DNA from: Spinacia oleracea
Taxonomy: Eukaryota > Streptophyta > Magnoliopsida > Caryophyllales > Amaranthaceae
Length of the DNA: 64,000 nucleotides
Direction of reading: 5' to 3'
NCBI RefSeq assembly: GCF_020520425.1
Contig: NC_079489.1
Span: forward strand, 15,276,001-15,340,000
In this document: positions 35,862 to 47,540 of the stretch, one piece after another
Numbering within the stretch: the first letter of the stretch is position 1
Layout: the number at the start of each line of letters is the position of its first letter
Translations under genes and position numbers: made by a program
The notes under the pieces: model-generated
What the model was told of the DNA's origin: nothing
Seen by the model: only the letters and a program-made list of their open reading frames with translations
The model's database searches: none

Positions 35862-36268
35862 ATCTGAGACTCGCAAATTGTGAAGAGAAAACATGCAGGA
35901 CTTGATTTTTGAAGTCTGTTATTGTAATTCTGGTTGATTTTGGAAATTGTGGATGTGTGATGATGAAAATTGACTCGCCTTACGATTATTGTATGATGGA
36001 AATGATGTTGTAGTTGGAAAAGGGTTAAGGGGTGAAGGAATTGAACATCAATATCAGCAAAGAAACACTGATGTTTTAGTGTAGGCTTCAACAAGGTAGT
36101 GGGAAAGTTTATAGTGGGATTAGGAGCATTGTTCAACCTCGATGAATTAAGCAGCTTTCAGTTCCCTGCAATAATTCTACCGTACCTCTGTTAAGGCCAT
36201 TAGCTCATAACAACCTTATGTTGTTGGAAGTAACATTCTGTCTGGCTCTGCTGCATGCATACCCTTAA
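35862..36268. other. 3' UTR and downstream of the peroxidase gene
   Basis: Follows the stop codon at 35859-35861. It probably includes the 3' UTR. No perfect AATAAA was identified close to the stop, and no other feature is seen. Confidence 0.4.
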
Positions 36269-36482
36269 GAGGGTGTTTGGTTTGCGGATTTTTGGTTGTG
36301 AGGTATGGGTTTGGACTTTGGAATGGGCAAAACCTATGCCTTTTATTTGGTTTATAAAATTTCATTCTCCGATATAACCAAACACATGCTATTAGGAATC
36401 AAGTTCCAAGACTTCCAACCCCAAACCATCATAGTTTCATTTCTGATTCCAAACCACACCACTATGGGAATCAAATACCCCC
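36269..36482. mobile_element. Tourist-like MITE
   Basis: Ends GAGGGTGTTTGGTTTG and AATCAAATACCCCC are inverted repeats with mismatches, flanked by TAA on both sides (36266-36268, 36483-36485). 214 bp, non-coding. Confidence 0.7.
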
Positions 36483-37070
36483 TAAAAGATAACAATGCCG
36501 TCTTAGCTTAATGATTAAAAGTTTAAAACCAAGGGCTCATATGTACAATATATTATATATGCCTGAATTCCCCTATCCATTTGTAATTTGTAGATATCCG
36601 TACCTAAAAACATATTACGTTTAGAGATCAAAAAATGTACTACGTATAAATTAATTGGAATTACCGACATCAATGAACATGTAAAAACTGGTAGTTTTTT
36701 TTTGGCGTATAGAAGAACTGTCAGAAGATCTTCGAGTACTTGGCATGGTGCATGGAAGTAGAATCGAAGACAAAAAGAAAATGTAGAAACTGTGTCAAAA
36801 GGATTGTCATGGGAAATTCATTACTTTACAAACTCGTAAAAAGATACGGAGTACTACGCACTACGTATCGGAGGAATATAATACTTCTTCCGTTCAATAA
36901 TACATGCATTACAACATGGAACATCGAGAATTGGACACATTTTAAAAATCGAGTAAAAGGACGAGAAGAGACTTGTATGAATTACCTACAAAACCCAAGT
37001 GAGTAGTACGTAAATTAGATGTTTTTTTTATTCGAACGTAAATTAGATGTTTACAACATGAAAAGAAATA
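36483..37070. other. AT-rich spacer
   Basis: Nothing recognised. The plus-strand open frame 36740-37006 lacks recognisable motifs and support. Confidence 0.4.
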
Positions 37071-37384
37071 CTACATTCGTTTTATAAAGATTTTTACAGT
37101 TATTATTTGTACTAATATTTAAGATAAAAGTAGAAATTTTTTTTAATATAATAAAATATTGATAGAGTAAGATAAATGTGTAAAAAGGTGTGTGAGTGTA
37201 AGAATAAAACGAATAAAATAAAAAAATGTGAGTGAAAAATTACAAAAATATGTGGGGTAAGAAGGATAAGATAGTAAATATAGTAAATATTTATGTCAAA
37301 AAATAATAAAGTAAATGTAAAGAATATTATGAAACGGACAAAAATAAAAATTGTAAAAGATCGATTATTTTAAAATGGAGGTAG
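37071..37384. mobile_element. Degenerate Stowaway-like MITE
   Basis: Ends CTACATTCGTTTTATAAAGA and TTTTAAAATGGAGGTAG are imperfect inverted repeats with TA flanks. 314 bp, AT-rich, old. Confidence 0.55.
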
Positions 37385-38948
37385 TATTTCGTATTTGATT
37401 TCCTTAAAAGGTAGCAACACTCTTTTGTGAAACTTTAAAAAATTGTAGTGAACGTTGTTATATGTAGTACTCTGTCTCCATAATATTTAAGGAACAAATG
37501 AACGATACGCTTTCCCTAATTATTTTGTAAGACACATAACTCTTGATAGTCTTAAGATTGAACTTTGACAGTAAAATACTCTTAATAAATACTTCCTCCC
37601 GTTAAATACAGCTGCAATATTTTACTTTTTGCACTATATATATAATTTACTTCGTTTATTTTTGAAGATTTATATTTTACGAAAAATATTTATATGGGAT
37701 CTTGTTAGATTCCTGTTAATGTATACTTTGTGAAAATTAATTTTCTATAATTTGGATTTATCGATTGTTAAAGATATTAATTATTCAAGTTATACGTTGA
37801 TAAACGTAAAATACAAAGCGTTGCAACTAAAAAAACGGACGAATTACTTTATTTTTCTCACATAGGCTTCAGAACCATCCCGATCAAGCAACATCACTCA
37901 AGTCCTTCAATAAAACAAGGTACTCGAAGATTTTAACTACGGGTTCAATTATAAACACAATACAGCATGGACATGGACCAACATAGGTTGGCATAAAAAT
38001 AAAGGATAAAAATCTTATCTTGGATTAATGGAAATGCAGATAACATTACCTCCTTTTTTCAACACCATCTACCTCAAGATCAGATTTAGCTAGTTGTCAA
38101 TTGAAAAGAGCCAAAAAAAATTATCAAGGTTTTTGTCTTGTATTTAAGAAAATTACTTTAATATTTTGAACATTTTTTTTATAATTGTTTGATTTTATTC
38201 CCTTTTGTGTGTTTTATACTTGGCCTTTTTAAGTTAAAGAGTTAAGTTTTGACCACAAAATTAAAATATGACCTACATGGCCAAATTTGGTTGATAATGA
38301 TGGGCCAAATTTGGTTTATTTGGTCGACCAGCTCAAGGTGGATAATGAGTAGCCAAATTTGGCTTGTTTAGTGAACTTATTTCAGTTCAATTCAATTCAA
38401 TTTAGCATAATAATTTACTTTAGCTTAGCTTCGTTCAAATTCAATAAGTTCATATGAATTTGTTTCCAATTTATATTCATTCATTCCAAAATAACAAAGT
38501 GTGGTTACATTTGCTTCATTGGAGCTTGCGTTGGGTCTTATGCTGAAATCTTCAACTTCAACTTAGGTTTCATTTCGAGCTTGTATAAGCACGCAATGCA
38601 TGCGTAATATTATGAAAATTTAATCTTTTAAAACAAGTATTATACGAGGTATATACTCCATAGTTGCTTAGATAAATTGAAAAATTATACGAAGTATGTT
38701 TTTGTTTTGAAATAATCTTTTTATAACATAGAGATAGTAAAAGTATAAATAGATAATTATCTTTTTAAGTTATCAACATTTGGGAACTACTTCGTAACCA
38801 ACATCGATCTCTGAGCCTCAAGTCTACCTTAGTCATGCTTGGCTAATGTAATTATCAAAACGAGTTGGAGAGCGAAAGTGATTTTTCCTTGAATGAAATA
38901 CGAGAGAGGAAAAATAACCCTTGAGCTAGTTGTTTTAGAGAATGTTTA
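37385..38948. other. AT-rich spacer
   Basis: No gene seen. Around 37590-37850 there is a weak pair of ends (ACTTCCTCCCGTTAAATAC and AAAAACGGACGAATTACTT) that may be a worn MITE. A stretch around 38385-38470 repeats TTCAATTCAA-like motifs. Confidence 0.4.
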
Positions 38949-39282
38949 GGCCCCATTTGGTAGGGCGTAAAACATTTTCTTGAAAAACAATTTTCCTCTG
39001 TTTTCAATTTTACATTGTTTGGTTTGCAAAAGAGTGTAAAATTATTTTTCTTCCGAGTAAAATTGCTCTCCCAATGATGGAAAATCATTTTCTCTTCAAA
39101 ATGAAGGGAAAATTATTTTCTTGTACACTCCTTTCACTACCTGCTTACTTTCCCTTTCATTTTGCTTTCGTTTCACCATTTTTCTTACATGGAGCCAAAC
39201 AACGGAAAACTAATTTTAGAATTGTGTTTTCCATAAAAATCGTTTTACACTGAAAATGTTATACACTCAACCAAACGGAGCC
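38949..39282. mobile_element. Tourist/Harbinger-type MITE
   Basis: Ends GGCCCCATTTGGTAGGGCG (left) and CAACCAAACGGAGCC (right) flanked by TTA on both sides (38946-38948, 39283-39285). 334 bp with subterminal GGAAAATNATTTTC-like palindromic motifs. No coding capacity; the minus-strand open frame here is incidental. Confidence 0.8.
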
Positions 39283-39920
39283 TTAATGTTAGTTTGACGC
39301 GCTTGTCGAATTAGATTTTTGAGCTACACTAGCTACTTTTAAGTTGTAAACTCCCTCAATGTTGATTACAAGAACTTATAGCTTGCATAAAAACACTACA
39401 ATTACTGAAGACCAAATATTTGTTATTACTTAATTATTTATACAAGCTTGTAGTTTTGTTGAGCTACACTTCTTGCAAGCATGCATGTTAACTATTTATT
39501 ACAAGCTTGTAGTTTTGTTGAATTACAAACTACGTACATTTCCAATAAAATTACAAGTAGGTCCTTTACACGCTACTAAATGTGAAAATATTTTTCTTCT
39601 TAAAAAAACATATGAATTTTTTTCTTTATAAGTATACAAATATACAATGTCACTCAATATACTACGGCATTACTACCTCTAAAATGGTAACGATGATGAT
39701 ATTTTAAAAATATAATAATAAATTAAGACATTCAAGGACGAGAATCCATTGTCATATACATCGACATAATTCTTACATATTCACATATACTGTAAATCCG
39801 TTATCAATTTATCATTACCTCCCGTTATTATTGCCCGCCCTATCAAGCTTGTCGTCTGAAGTGTAAATACATTTCAGTAGCTAACAACCACTAAAATATT
39901 AAGAAGTCAAGTAACGTCTA
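39283..39920. other. AT-rich spacer with a short direct repeat
   Basis: TACAAGCTTGTAGTTTTGTT occurs twice (near 39442 and 39499). No gene or clear transposon end. Confidence 0.4.
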
Positions 39921-40307
39921 GGCTATGTTCTCTTAATTACTTTTGTTTCTTATTACTTACATTTGTTAATATCAAATCAGATCGGAACAGAGAATAGAAA
40001 TTCAGTTTAGACCCCATACTAGACTAGACCTGGGAAAATCACACCAGATAAATAACTAAAAAAAGCAGACCAGACTAGACCTGACCAACCAAAGAGAACA
40101 AACGTTCTTTTGGACATAGTTTCATTTTAGCTTAATTTCACTAAGTTCATTCCAGTTCAGTTCAATTCAAAAGAATATTGCCTAAGACCCTATTGTTTTG
40201 GACTTTATTTCAGTTTTATTCAGTTTAGTTCGGTTTAGTTTATCAACTTCATTAGTTCAATTCAATTTCACTCAATTGAGTTTATTTCAGTTCATAAGAA
40301 CAAAGCC
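39921..40307. mobile_element. Candidate MITE with GGCTATGTTC ends
   Basis: GGCTATGTTCTCTTAA on the left and TTCATAAGAACAAAGCC on the right are imperfect inverted repeats. Flanks are CTA and TAA, so a target duplication is not convincing. Interior rich in TTCAGTT/AGTTCA motifs. Confidence 0.45.
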
Positions 40308-41003
40308 TAAATATGGTAAAATTTCCACAAATTTGCATGGATATTTTGTGTGCATTGGTGTGACTGCTCGTGGTTTATAGACAATGCTAAGTCACGGAGT
40401 CTATTATAATCATTGTCTTGTAGGTGCCATCAAAGGCACTACTTGTTAAATTTCATATCTCAATCATTTCAAACACCTTACACCTATATCGTATATTTTT
40501 GGAATTTTTAACAATTATATGGCAAATGTCTTGACTTGGTGAAGCAAGAATAACCCCATTAGAAAAAAAATACATCAAGATGGACCAAATTTGATCGCAA
40601 CTTGTTGTCTTTCTTACAATCAATACAGTGTTACTAGTCCAATGTCGACGAACTATGGGGCTACCAAAACGAATAATACTTAAAGTACGAGTAGTCGAGT
40701 ACCAACTAGTTGTACATCACAAAGTTTCCTGACAAATAGTACATGCACCACATTTCTTTTAACACATTACTCGGTAGCTTTTTGTTTTCATGATAGCACC
40801 TCAACTTTTCCCCACGATCTCCAAAATGTTAACAAAAATAAAAAATAAATCACATTTGAAAGTTTTTTAAATGCTTGAGTAGTTTTTCTTAGTGTAAAAT
40901 GAAAAATTAGCAATTATAGTTTCGGCTTTATCATAGCAAATTAGTGTACACAAGCTTATTAAAATTCTAACCAGTTTCTTTTACCAGTAAAACAACGTCA
41001 ATA
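40308..41003. other. AT-rich spacer
   Basis: Nothing recognised in this stretch. Confidence 0.4.
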
Positions 41004-41746
41004 CTCCCTCCGTATTTATTTAAGAGATACACTCAGGGCCGGCTAAAGGGAGGTCCAGGTGGACCTCCATCACCGGGCCACAAAATTTTGGGGCCCCAAA
41101 AAGAAATTATGTTGGTTAAACCCCCAAAAAACAAATATTATATATTTAATAGCTGCTTTATAATTCAATATGTAATCTTTATCCCAGTTGGTTTGGACTC
41201 ATAAGTGTGGTAGCTGAAACCTGGGTTCGATTCTTCCCCATGCCCCCTTTTTTATTTTATTTTATTTTATTTTTTTCATGTCCATCGAATCTTTACATCA
41301 ATTTTCTCAAACCATCACACATAAAACGTTATACCATATTATTAATTTGACTCTATATTTTGTATAAATAAAACAATATTAATATAAAAATTATGTGTTT
41401 ATCTTAAATAATTACCCGTAAAAATTATTAGGGGCTCAATATCTGTATTTTAGCACAGGGCCTCCAAATTGCCGGAGACGGCCCTGGATACACTTGGCCG
41501 GGCACGGGTATTAAGAAAAAGAATTGAATGAAATAAAGTAATAAAACAAGTGAGGTTGAGTAGATATTTTAATAAGAAAAACAAGTGGGACCATGTTATT
41601 TTAGGGAGTGGGGAGTGCGGTTGAAGTGTAGATATATTATTTAATTAGATGGTGGTGTTGATAAGTTACTAAAAATGGCAAGTGTATCTCTTAAATAAAT
41701 AAGGCCGGAAAAGGCAAGTGTATCCCCTAAATAAATACAGAGGGAG
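41004..41746. mobile_element. Stowaway-type MITE (family S1) interrupted by a hAT MITE
   Basis: Ends CTCCCTCCGTATTTATTTAA and TAAATAAATACAGAGGGAG with TA flanks (41002-41003, 41747-41748). The body matches the MITE at 29989-30312, including the doubled right end. A 453-bp hAT-type MITE is inserted 30 bp from the left end. Confidence 0.85.
41034..41486. mobile_element. hAT-type MITE with 8-bp target duplication
   Basis: Ends CAGGGCCGGC and GACGGCCCTG are inverted repeats. GATACACT is duplicated on either side (41026-41033, 41487-41494) and lies inside the Stowaway end, so the insertion order is certain. Interior has the CACAAAATTTTGGGGCCCC motif. Confidence 0.9.
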
Positions 41747-41748
41747 TA

Positions 41749-42340
41749 TTAGAAAAGTTCAATTCTGAATTGTAGGAGGAATCAGAAAAAATTTCGGAAA
41801 ATGACCCGAATATGTAATTTGAAATGGAGTAATTTCCAAATTTGAAAATTTGAGTTTGTAATTGCAAAGAATCAAATTTATTGGGTTGTATTTAACAAAT
41901 TTTCCTGCAAATAATACAAACATTTATACAAATACCAAACTTTAAGATTTCATGATGTACAAGTATTTAAAATTTAAAAATGATACAGTTCACCCTTAAA
42001 CAAGAGATGGAGATCCCCAACAAAATACATGCATATACAAGACCTAAAAGGCTAAAACAATAAAAACACCATAATGTCCATACACTATAGAAATACCCTA
42101 ATAATATCTACTACTACTACTACTACTACTACTACTTGTCTCTATGTACGTGATTATGTAATTAGGCTGTAACTTACATATCTTTAACATCTAGCTATTT
42201 CTCACATTCACATTCATTATTGTGACTTATCTTGACGTTGGATTTCCCTTCGTTGGATTTGCCTATAAGAAGGTCTATGACTCATTGGTCATGTTAGGTC
42301 CATCTTTGGGACTATTCTATACTCTCTACTTTCCAAAAAA
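41749..42340 (+). promoter_or_regulatory. Upstream region of the hybrid proline-rich protein gene
   Basis: Contains a CTA trinucleotide microsatellite (about 42109-42136, nine units) and a likely TATA box, TATAAGA, at 42264-42270, 70 bp before the start codon, which fits a short 5' UTR. The remainder is AT-rich without recognised elements. Confidence 0.55.
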
Positions 42341-45300
42341 ATGGGGGCACATAATGTGGCTACTCTTTGCCTACTTCTTGCTACTGTTTTCACTTCCTTA
42401 GCAATTTCTAGTTCCCATTCCCTTCCTCCTACGCAGCCACCCAAAGCATATTGTCCACCCACGGAAAGTCCTCCACACACTAAGCCGCCAAGCCATCATC
42501 ACAAACACCCTCATCATCCACCCCATAAACCACCTCATACTCCCCCAAAATCACCAGAAAAACCACCTCCCCATCATCATCCTTACAAGCCACCTAAAAC
42601 ACCACCCACAAAACCACCTCATCACCCACATAAACCACCCCATCACCCACCTAAACCACCTCCAACACCCCCGATTGTTAGTCCACCAAAACCTCCGGTT
42701 GTTAGCCCACCTTCAACACCTCCAGTGGTGACCCCTCCCTCAACACCGCCGGTTGTAACCCCACCTTCAACACCTCCAATTGTCACCCCACCCACAACAC
42801 CTCCAGTTGTAAGTCCACCAAAGCCCCCGGTTGTTAGCCCACCTTCAACACCTCCAGTTGTGACTCCACCGACAACACCCCCAGTTGTAAGTCCACCTAC
42901 AACACCTCCAGTAGTAACCCCACCCACAACACCCCCGATTGTAAGTCCACCTTCCACACCTCCAGTGGTGACCCCACCTTCAACACCTCCAGTCGTGACC
43001 CCTCCCACAACACCCCCGATTGTAAGTCCACCTTCCACACCTCCAGTGGTGACTCCACCTTCAACACCTCCAGTCGTGGCTCCACCCACAACACCCCCTG
43101 TAGTCGGTCCACCAAAACCACCGGTTGTTAGCCCACCTTATACACCTCCGGTTGTGACCCCTCCCACAAAACCCCCTATTGTAAGCCCACCAACAACACC
43201 TCCAATCGTAACACCACCTACAAAACCTCCAGTTGTAAGCCCACCATCAACGCCTCCAGTTGTGACCCCACCCACAAAACCACCACCATCAACGCCTCCA
43301 GTTGTGACCCCACCATCAACACCTCCAGTTGTGACTCCACCAACGAAACCCCCACCATCAACACCTCCAGTTGTAAACCCACCATCCACACCTCCTGTTG
43401 TAAGCCCACCATCAACGCCTCCAGTTGTGACCCCGCCCACAAAACCACCTCCATCAACACCTCCAGTTGTGACACCACCTACAAAACCACCGGTTGTAAG
43501 CCCACCATCAACACCTCCAATTGTGACCCCACCTACAAAACCTCCAGTTGTAACCCCACCATCAACACCTCCAGTTGTAACCCCACCATCAACACCTCCA
43601 GTTGTGACCCCGCCAACAAAACCTCCGGTTGTAACTCCACCATCAACACCTCCAGTTGTAACCCCACCAACAAAACCTCCACCATCAACACCTCCAGTTG
43701 TGACCCCACCCACAAAACCACCACCATCAACACCTCCAGTTGTGACCCCACCAACAAAACCGCCACCATCAACACCTCCAGTTGTGATCCCGCCAACAAA
43801 ACCTCCACCATCAACACCTCCAGTTGTAACCCCACCAACAAAACCGCCACCATCAACACCTCCAGTTGTGACTCCACCTACAAAACCACCACCATCCACA
43901 CCTCCAGTTGTGACACCACCAACAAAACCCCCGGTTGTAACCCCACCATCAACACCTCCAGTTGTAACCCCACCCACAAAACCTCCTCCATCAACACCAC
44001 CGGTTGTGACTCCACCTACAAAACCCCCACCATCAACACCACCAGTTGTGACACCACCATACACACCTCCAGTTGTCACCCCACCAACAAAACCCCCAGT
44101 TCTTACTCCACCATCAATGCCTCCAGTTGTAACCCCACCCACTATACCTCCACCATCAACACCTCCAGTTGTGACCCCACCCACAAAACCACCACCATCC
44201 ACACCTCCAGTTGTGACCCCACCAACAAAACCACCACCATCCACACCTCCAGTTGTGACACCACCAACAAAACCCCCGGTTGTAACCCCACCATCAACAC
44301 CTCCAGTTGTAACCCCACCCACAAAACCTCCTCCATCAACACCTCCTGTTGTGACTCCACCGACTAAACCCCCACCATCAACACCACCAGTTGTGACACC
44401 ACCATCCACACCTCCAGTTGTCACCCCACCAACAAAACCCCCGGTTGTTACTCCACCATCAACGCCTCCGGTTGTAACCCCACCCACTAAACCCCCGCCA
44501 TCAACACCACCAGTTGTGACACCACCTACAAAACCCCCGGTTGTAAGCCCACCATCAACACCACCAATTGTGACCCCACCAACAAAACCTCCGGTTGTGA
44601 CCCCACCTTCAACACCCCCAGTTGTGACCCCACCAACAAAACCGCCACCATCAACACCTCCAGTTGTGACCCCACCCACAAAACCACCACCATCCATACC
44701 TCCAGTTGTGACCCCACCTACAAAACCACCACCATCAACACCTCCAGTTGTGAACCCACCCACAAAACCACCACCATCAACACCTCCAGTTGTGACTCCA
44801 CCTACAAAACCACCACCATCAACACCTCCAGTTGTGACCCCACCAACAAAACCCCCGGTTGTAACCCCACCATCAACACCTCCAGTTGTAACCCCACCCA
44901 CAAAACCTCCTCCATCAACACCTCCGGTTGTGACTCCACCATCAACACCACCAGTTGTGACACCACCATCCACACCTCCAGTTGTCACCCCACCAACAAA
45001 ACCCCCGGTTGTTACTCCACCATCAACGCCTCCAGTTGTAACCCCACCCACTAAACCCCCACCATCAACACCTCCAGTTGTGACACCACCAACAAAACCC
45101 CCGGTTGTAAGCCCACCATCAACACCTCCAGTTGTGACCCCACCAACAAAACCCCCGGTTGTGACTCCACCTTCAACACCTCCAGTTGTGACCCCACCAA
45201 TAAAACCGCCACCATCAACACCTCCAGTTGTGACCCCACCTACAAAACCACCACCATCAACACCTCCAGTTGTGACCCCACCCACAAAACCACCACCATC

Positions 45301-46231
45301 CTCACCTCCAGTTCTGACACCACCAACAAAGCCCCCGGTTGTAACCCCACCATCAACACCTCCAATTGTAACCCCACCTACAAAACCTCCTCCATCAACA
45401 CCTCCGGTTGTGACTCCACCTACAAAACCCCCACCATCAACACCGCCAGTTGTGACACCACCATCAACACCTCCAATTATCACCCCACCAACAAAACCCC
45501 CGATTGTTACTCCACCATCAACGCCTCCAGTTGTAACCCCACCCACTAAACCCCCACCATCAACACCTCCAGTTGTGACGCCACCTACAAAACCCCCGGT
45601 TGTAAGCCCACCATCAACACCTCCAGTTGTGACCCCACCTTCAACACCCCCGGTTGTGACCCCACCTTCAACACCTCCGGTTGTGAGCCCCCCATCAACA
45701 CCTCCGGTTGTAAGCCCCCCATCAACACCTCCAGTTGTGACTCCACCTACAAAACCTCCAATTGTTACCCCACCCTCAACACCCCCGGTTGTTACCCCAC
45801 CCACAACACCTCCAATGACCCCACCCATGACACCCCCAGTTGTGACCCCACCCATGACACCCCCGGTTGTGACCCCTACTCCACCAACTCCGTCACCTAC
45901 TCCTCCAGGAACAGTTTGTCCTCCCGGAACACCCATCCCATCCCCGCCTTCGCCACCAAAACAACCAACATGCCCCATTAATGCGTTGAAGCTGGGTGGG
46001 TGTGTTGACGTGCTAGGAGGACTAATACACATTGGATTAGGAGGACGTGCTAAGAATGCTTGTTGTCCTTTGTTAGGCGGGCTTACTGGTTTGGATGCTG
46101 CAGTATGCCTTTGTACTACAATAAGGGTAAAACTTTTGAACATTAATCTCATTCTTCCAATTGCTCTTCAAGCTTTGGTTGATTGTGGCAAGTCTCCACC
46201 TCCTGGATTCCAATGTCCTGCCAATTTTTAG
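42341..46231 (+). CDS. Giant hybrid proline-rich protein (HyPRP) with eight-cysteine domain
   Basis: A single exon encoding 1,296 aa. Residues 1-26 are a signal peptide (CLLLATVFTSLAISSS core), so it is secreted, presumably to the cell wall. Residues 27-110 are Pro/His/Lys-rich (HHHKHPHHPPHKPP). About residues 110-1190 are near-perfect repeats built from TPPSTPPVV (9 aa), TPPTKPPVV (9 aa) and TPPTKPPPSTPPVV (14 aa). Residues 1210-1296 are the Hydrophob_seed/LTP-like 8CM domain with C-C-CC-CxC-C-C spacing (NACCPLL, VCLCTT, VDCGKS, FQCPANF). Family members are usually 130-450 aa, so the repeat region is hugely expanded. The frame stays open through more than 3 kb of repeats, which argues that it is functional and selected. 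A structural or surface-binding role is inferred from the family. Confidence 0.95.
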   Translation: MGAHNVATLCLLLATVFTSLAISSSHSLPPTQPPKAYCPPTESPPHTKPPSHHHKHPHHPPHKPPHTPPKSPEKPPPHHHPYKPPKTPPTKPPHHPHKPPHHPPKPPPTPPIVSPPKPPVVSPPSTPPVVTPPSTPPVVTPPSTPPIVTPPTTPPVVSPPKPPVVSPPSTPPVVTPPTTPPVVSPPTTPPVVTPPTTPPIVSPPSTPPVVTPPSTPPVVTPPTTPPIVSPPSTPPVVTPPSTPPVVAPPTTPPVVGPPKPPVVSPPYTPPVVTPPTKPPIVSPPTTPPIVTPPTKPPVVSPPSTPPVVTPPTKPPPSTPPVVTPPSTPPVVTPPTKPPPSTPPVVNPPSTPPVVSPPSTPPVVTPPTKPPPSTPPVVTPPTKPPVVSPPSTPPIVTPPTKPPVVTPPSTPPVVTPPSTPPVVTPPTKPPVVTPPSTPPVVTPPTKPPPSTPPVVTPPTKPPPSTPPVVTPPTKPPPSTPPVVIPPTKPPPSTPPVVTPPTKPPPSTPPVVTPPTKPPPSTPPVVTPPTKPPVVTPPSTPPVVTPPTKPPPSTPPVVTPPTKPPPSTPPVVTPPYTPPVVTPPTKPPVLTPPSMPPVVTPPTIPPPSTPPVVTPPTKPPPSTPPVVTPPTKPPPSTPPVVTPPTKPPVVTPPSTPPVVTPPTKPPPSTPPVVTPPTKPPPSTPPVVTPPSTPPVVTPPTKPPVVTPPSTPPVVTPPTKPPPSTPPVVTPPTKPPVVSPPSTPPIVTPPTKPPVVTPPSTPPVVTPPTKPPPSTPPVVTPPTKPPPSIPPVVTPPTKPPPSTPPVVNPPTKPPPSTPPVVTPPTKPPPSTPPVVTPPTKPPVVTPPSTPPVVTPPTKPPPSTPPVVTPPSTPPVVTPPSTPPVVTPPTKPPVVTPPSTPPVVTPPTKPPPSTPPVVTPPTKPPVVSPPSTPPVVTPPTKPPVVTPPSTPPVVTPPIKPPPSTPPVVTPPTKPPPSTPPVVTPPTKPPPSSPPVLTPPTKPPVVTPPSTPPIVTPPTKPPPSTPPVVTPPTKPPPSTPPVVTPPSTPPIITPPTKPPIVTPPSTPPVVTPPTKPPPSTPPVVTPPTKPPVVSPPSTPPVVTPPSTPPVVTPPSTPPVVSPPSTPPVVSPPSTPPVVTPPTKPPIVTPPSTPPVVTPPTTPPMTPPMTPPVVTPPMTPPVVTPTPPTPSPTPPGTVCPPGTPIPSPPSPPKQPTCPINALKLGGCVDVLGGLIHIGLGGRAKNACCPLLGGLTGLDAAVCLCTTIRVKLLNINLILPIALQALVDCGKSPPPGFQCPANF

Positions 46232-46298
46232 TTTTTATGTTTTTTTAATTTCTCTGTTATTTGGCATTTTAAGTGTACGTACGTTAAACGTTTAAGTG

Positions 46299-46304
46299 AA
46301 TAAA
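46299..46304 (+). terminator. Polyadenylation signal of the HyPRP gene
   Basis: A perfect AATAAA lies 68 bp after the stop codon of the proline-rich protein gene, in AT-rich sequence, a typical position for a plant near-upstream element. Confidence 0.6.
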
Positions 46305-46504
46305 GTCTATTTTTCCGCAAGTAAATAGTATTCATTGTACGTCAACGCTGAATGGAAAAAATATTGCAAGTTTCATAACTTTATATTTCTATGGATTTAT
46401 TTGTACTCCACTCTTTAGTCACACGAGAGAATCTACAATTTAATTATCAAGATGTGTGTTATTGAATTTCCAGTCAACTTAATATTATGTTGTCCGTAAA
46501 TTCT
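46305..46504. other. 3' flank of the HyPRP gene
   Basis: AT-rich 3' UTR and spacer; nothing else seen. Confidence 0.4.
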
Positions 46505-46830
46505 TATTTACAAGTGTTGTGTAATAGATATTGTACACCGGAGTTAAAATTAAGTCAAAATGTTTAATAGTTACTCTTACATATGTAAAAGTTATCTATT
46601 TTATTGTGATCATATTTTTCATTTTAATACAAATTATTTTTCAAAATCACTAATAATATAAAATTAATCATAATAACCCTTTAAAATGTTTTTATCTATC
46701 AACTTTATTTTTTATAATATAAAAGTTAATCAAACATATCAAAAGTTACAAAAAAAAAAAAAACTGCGTAAAGTTATCTTGATGTACAATAAATTTAATG
46801 TACACCTTGTGCGCGCAAGACTTTTTGTAT
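46505..46830. repeat. Dispersed AT-rich repeat, copy B
   Basis: Diverged copy of the 11140-11432 repeat in the same orientation, with shared blocks such as TTTTTCAAAATCACTAATAA and a closing TGTACACCTTGTGCGCGCAA. No coding content. Confidence 0.7.
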
Positions 46831-47540
46831 ATTTAGCCTTTCTCTATCGTTATTCTCCTATTAACGTATTGCATGTATACAAAATAGTATGTTTGATGCT
46901 TTTTATCTGTTTATAAATAGTTGTAAGGTTTTGTCTTTCACGATTTACAATGTATATCCGTGATTGTATCTTTGAAAATATACGTTGAGAATATATTTTA
47001 CTCAATCAATAACTTTACATATAATAATGCTAGTCTTATATGCACGCGATGCATACATGCGAATATATGAAACAGATTTGTGTTATTACATTTAAACCTG
47101 AAATGACATGTAAAAATAATAATATAAATGCGATGCTTGCAAATATAAGAAACATATAAGTTAGATCGAGCCGAACGCATATAAACAGATTGATTAATTA
47201 AAATGGTAAGAATTTATTAAGGGGCTAGATTGATTAAAATGCTTCTTTGGGCTTTCCTATTGGGTAAGTTGTTATTATATCATCTATTCTTTAAGTGTGA
47301 AGGGTATTTTAGTAATCCAAGGGGACACCAAAAATATATTTAATAATAGTGATTTGTTTTACATATTAGTAGAAAAATTAAAATCAAAGTTGGATAATAT
47401 ATAAAACAATATAAAAAGTCAAAGTTGTGTAACTATTTTAAAACCGAATAATATATAATTACTTTATATAAATGTCACTCTCGGTCTTTAAAATAAATAA
47501 ATCATGATGTATTGACTTATCATAAGGGAAGAAATATTAA
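46831..47540. other. AT-rich spacer
   Basis: No gene, RNA gene or clear repeat seen. Confidence 0.4.

Noticed and set aside
43138-46152. A 1,004-residue Gly/Val/Thr-rich open frame antisense to the proline-rich protein
   Set aside because: It is the mirror of the coding repeat: CC-rich codons read backwards lack stops. The sense frame has a signal peptide and the eight-cysteine domain.
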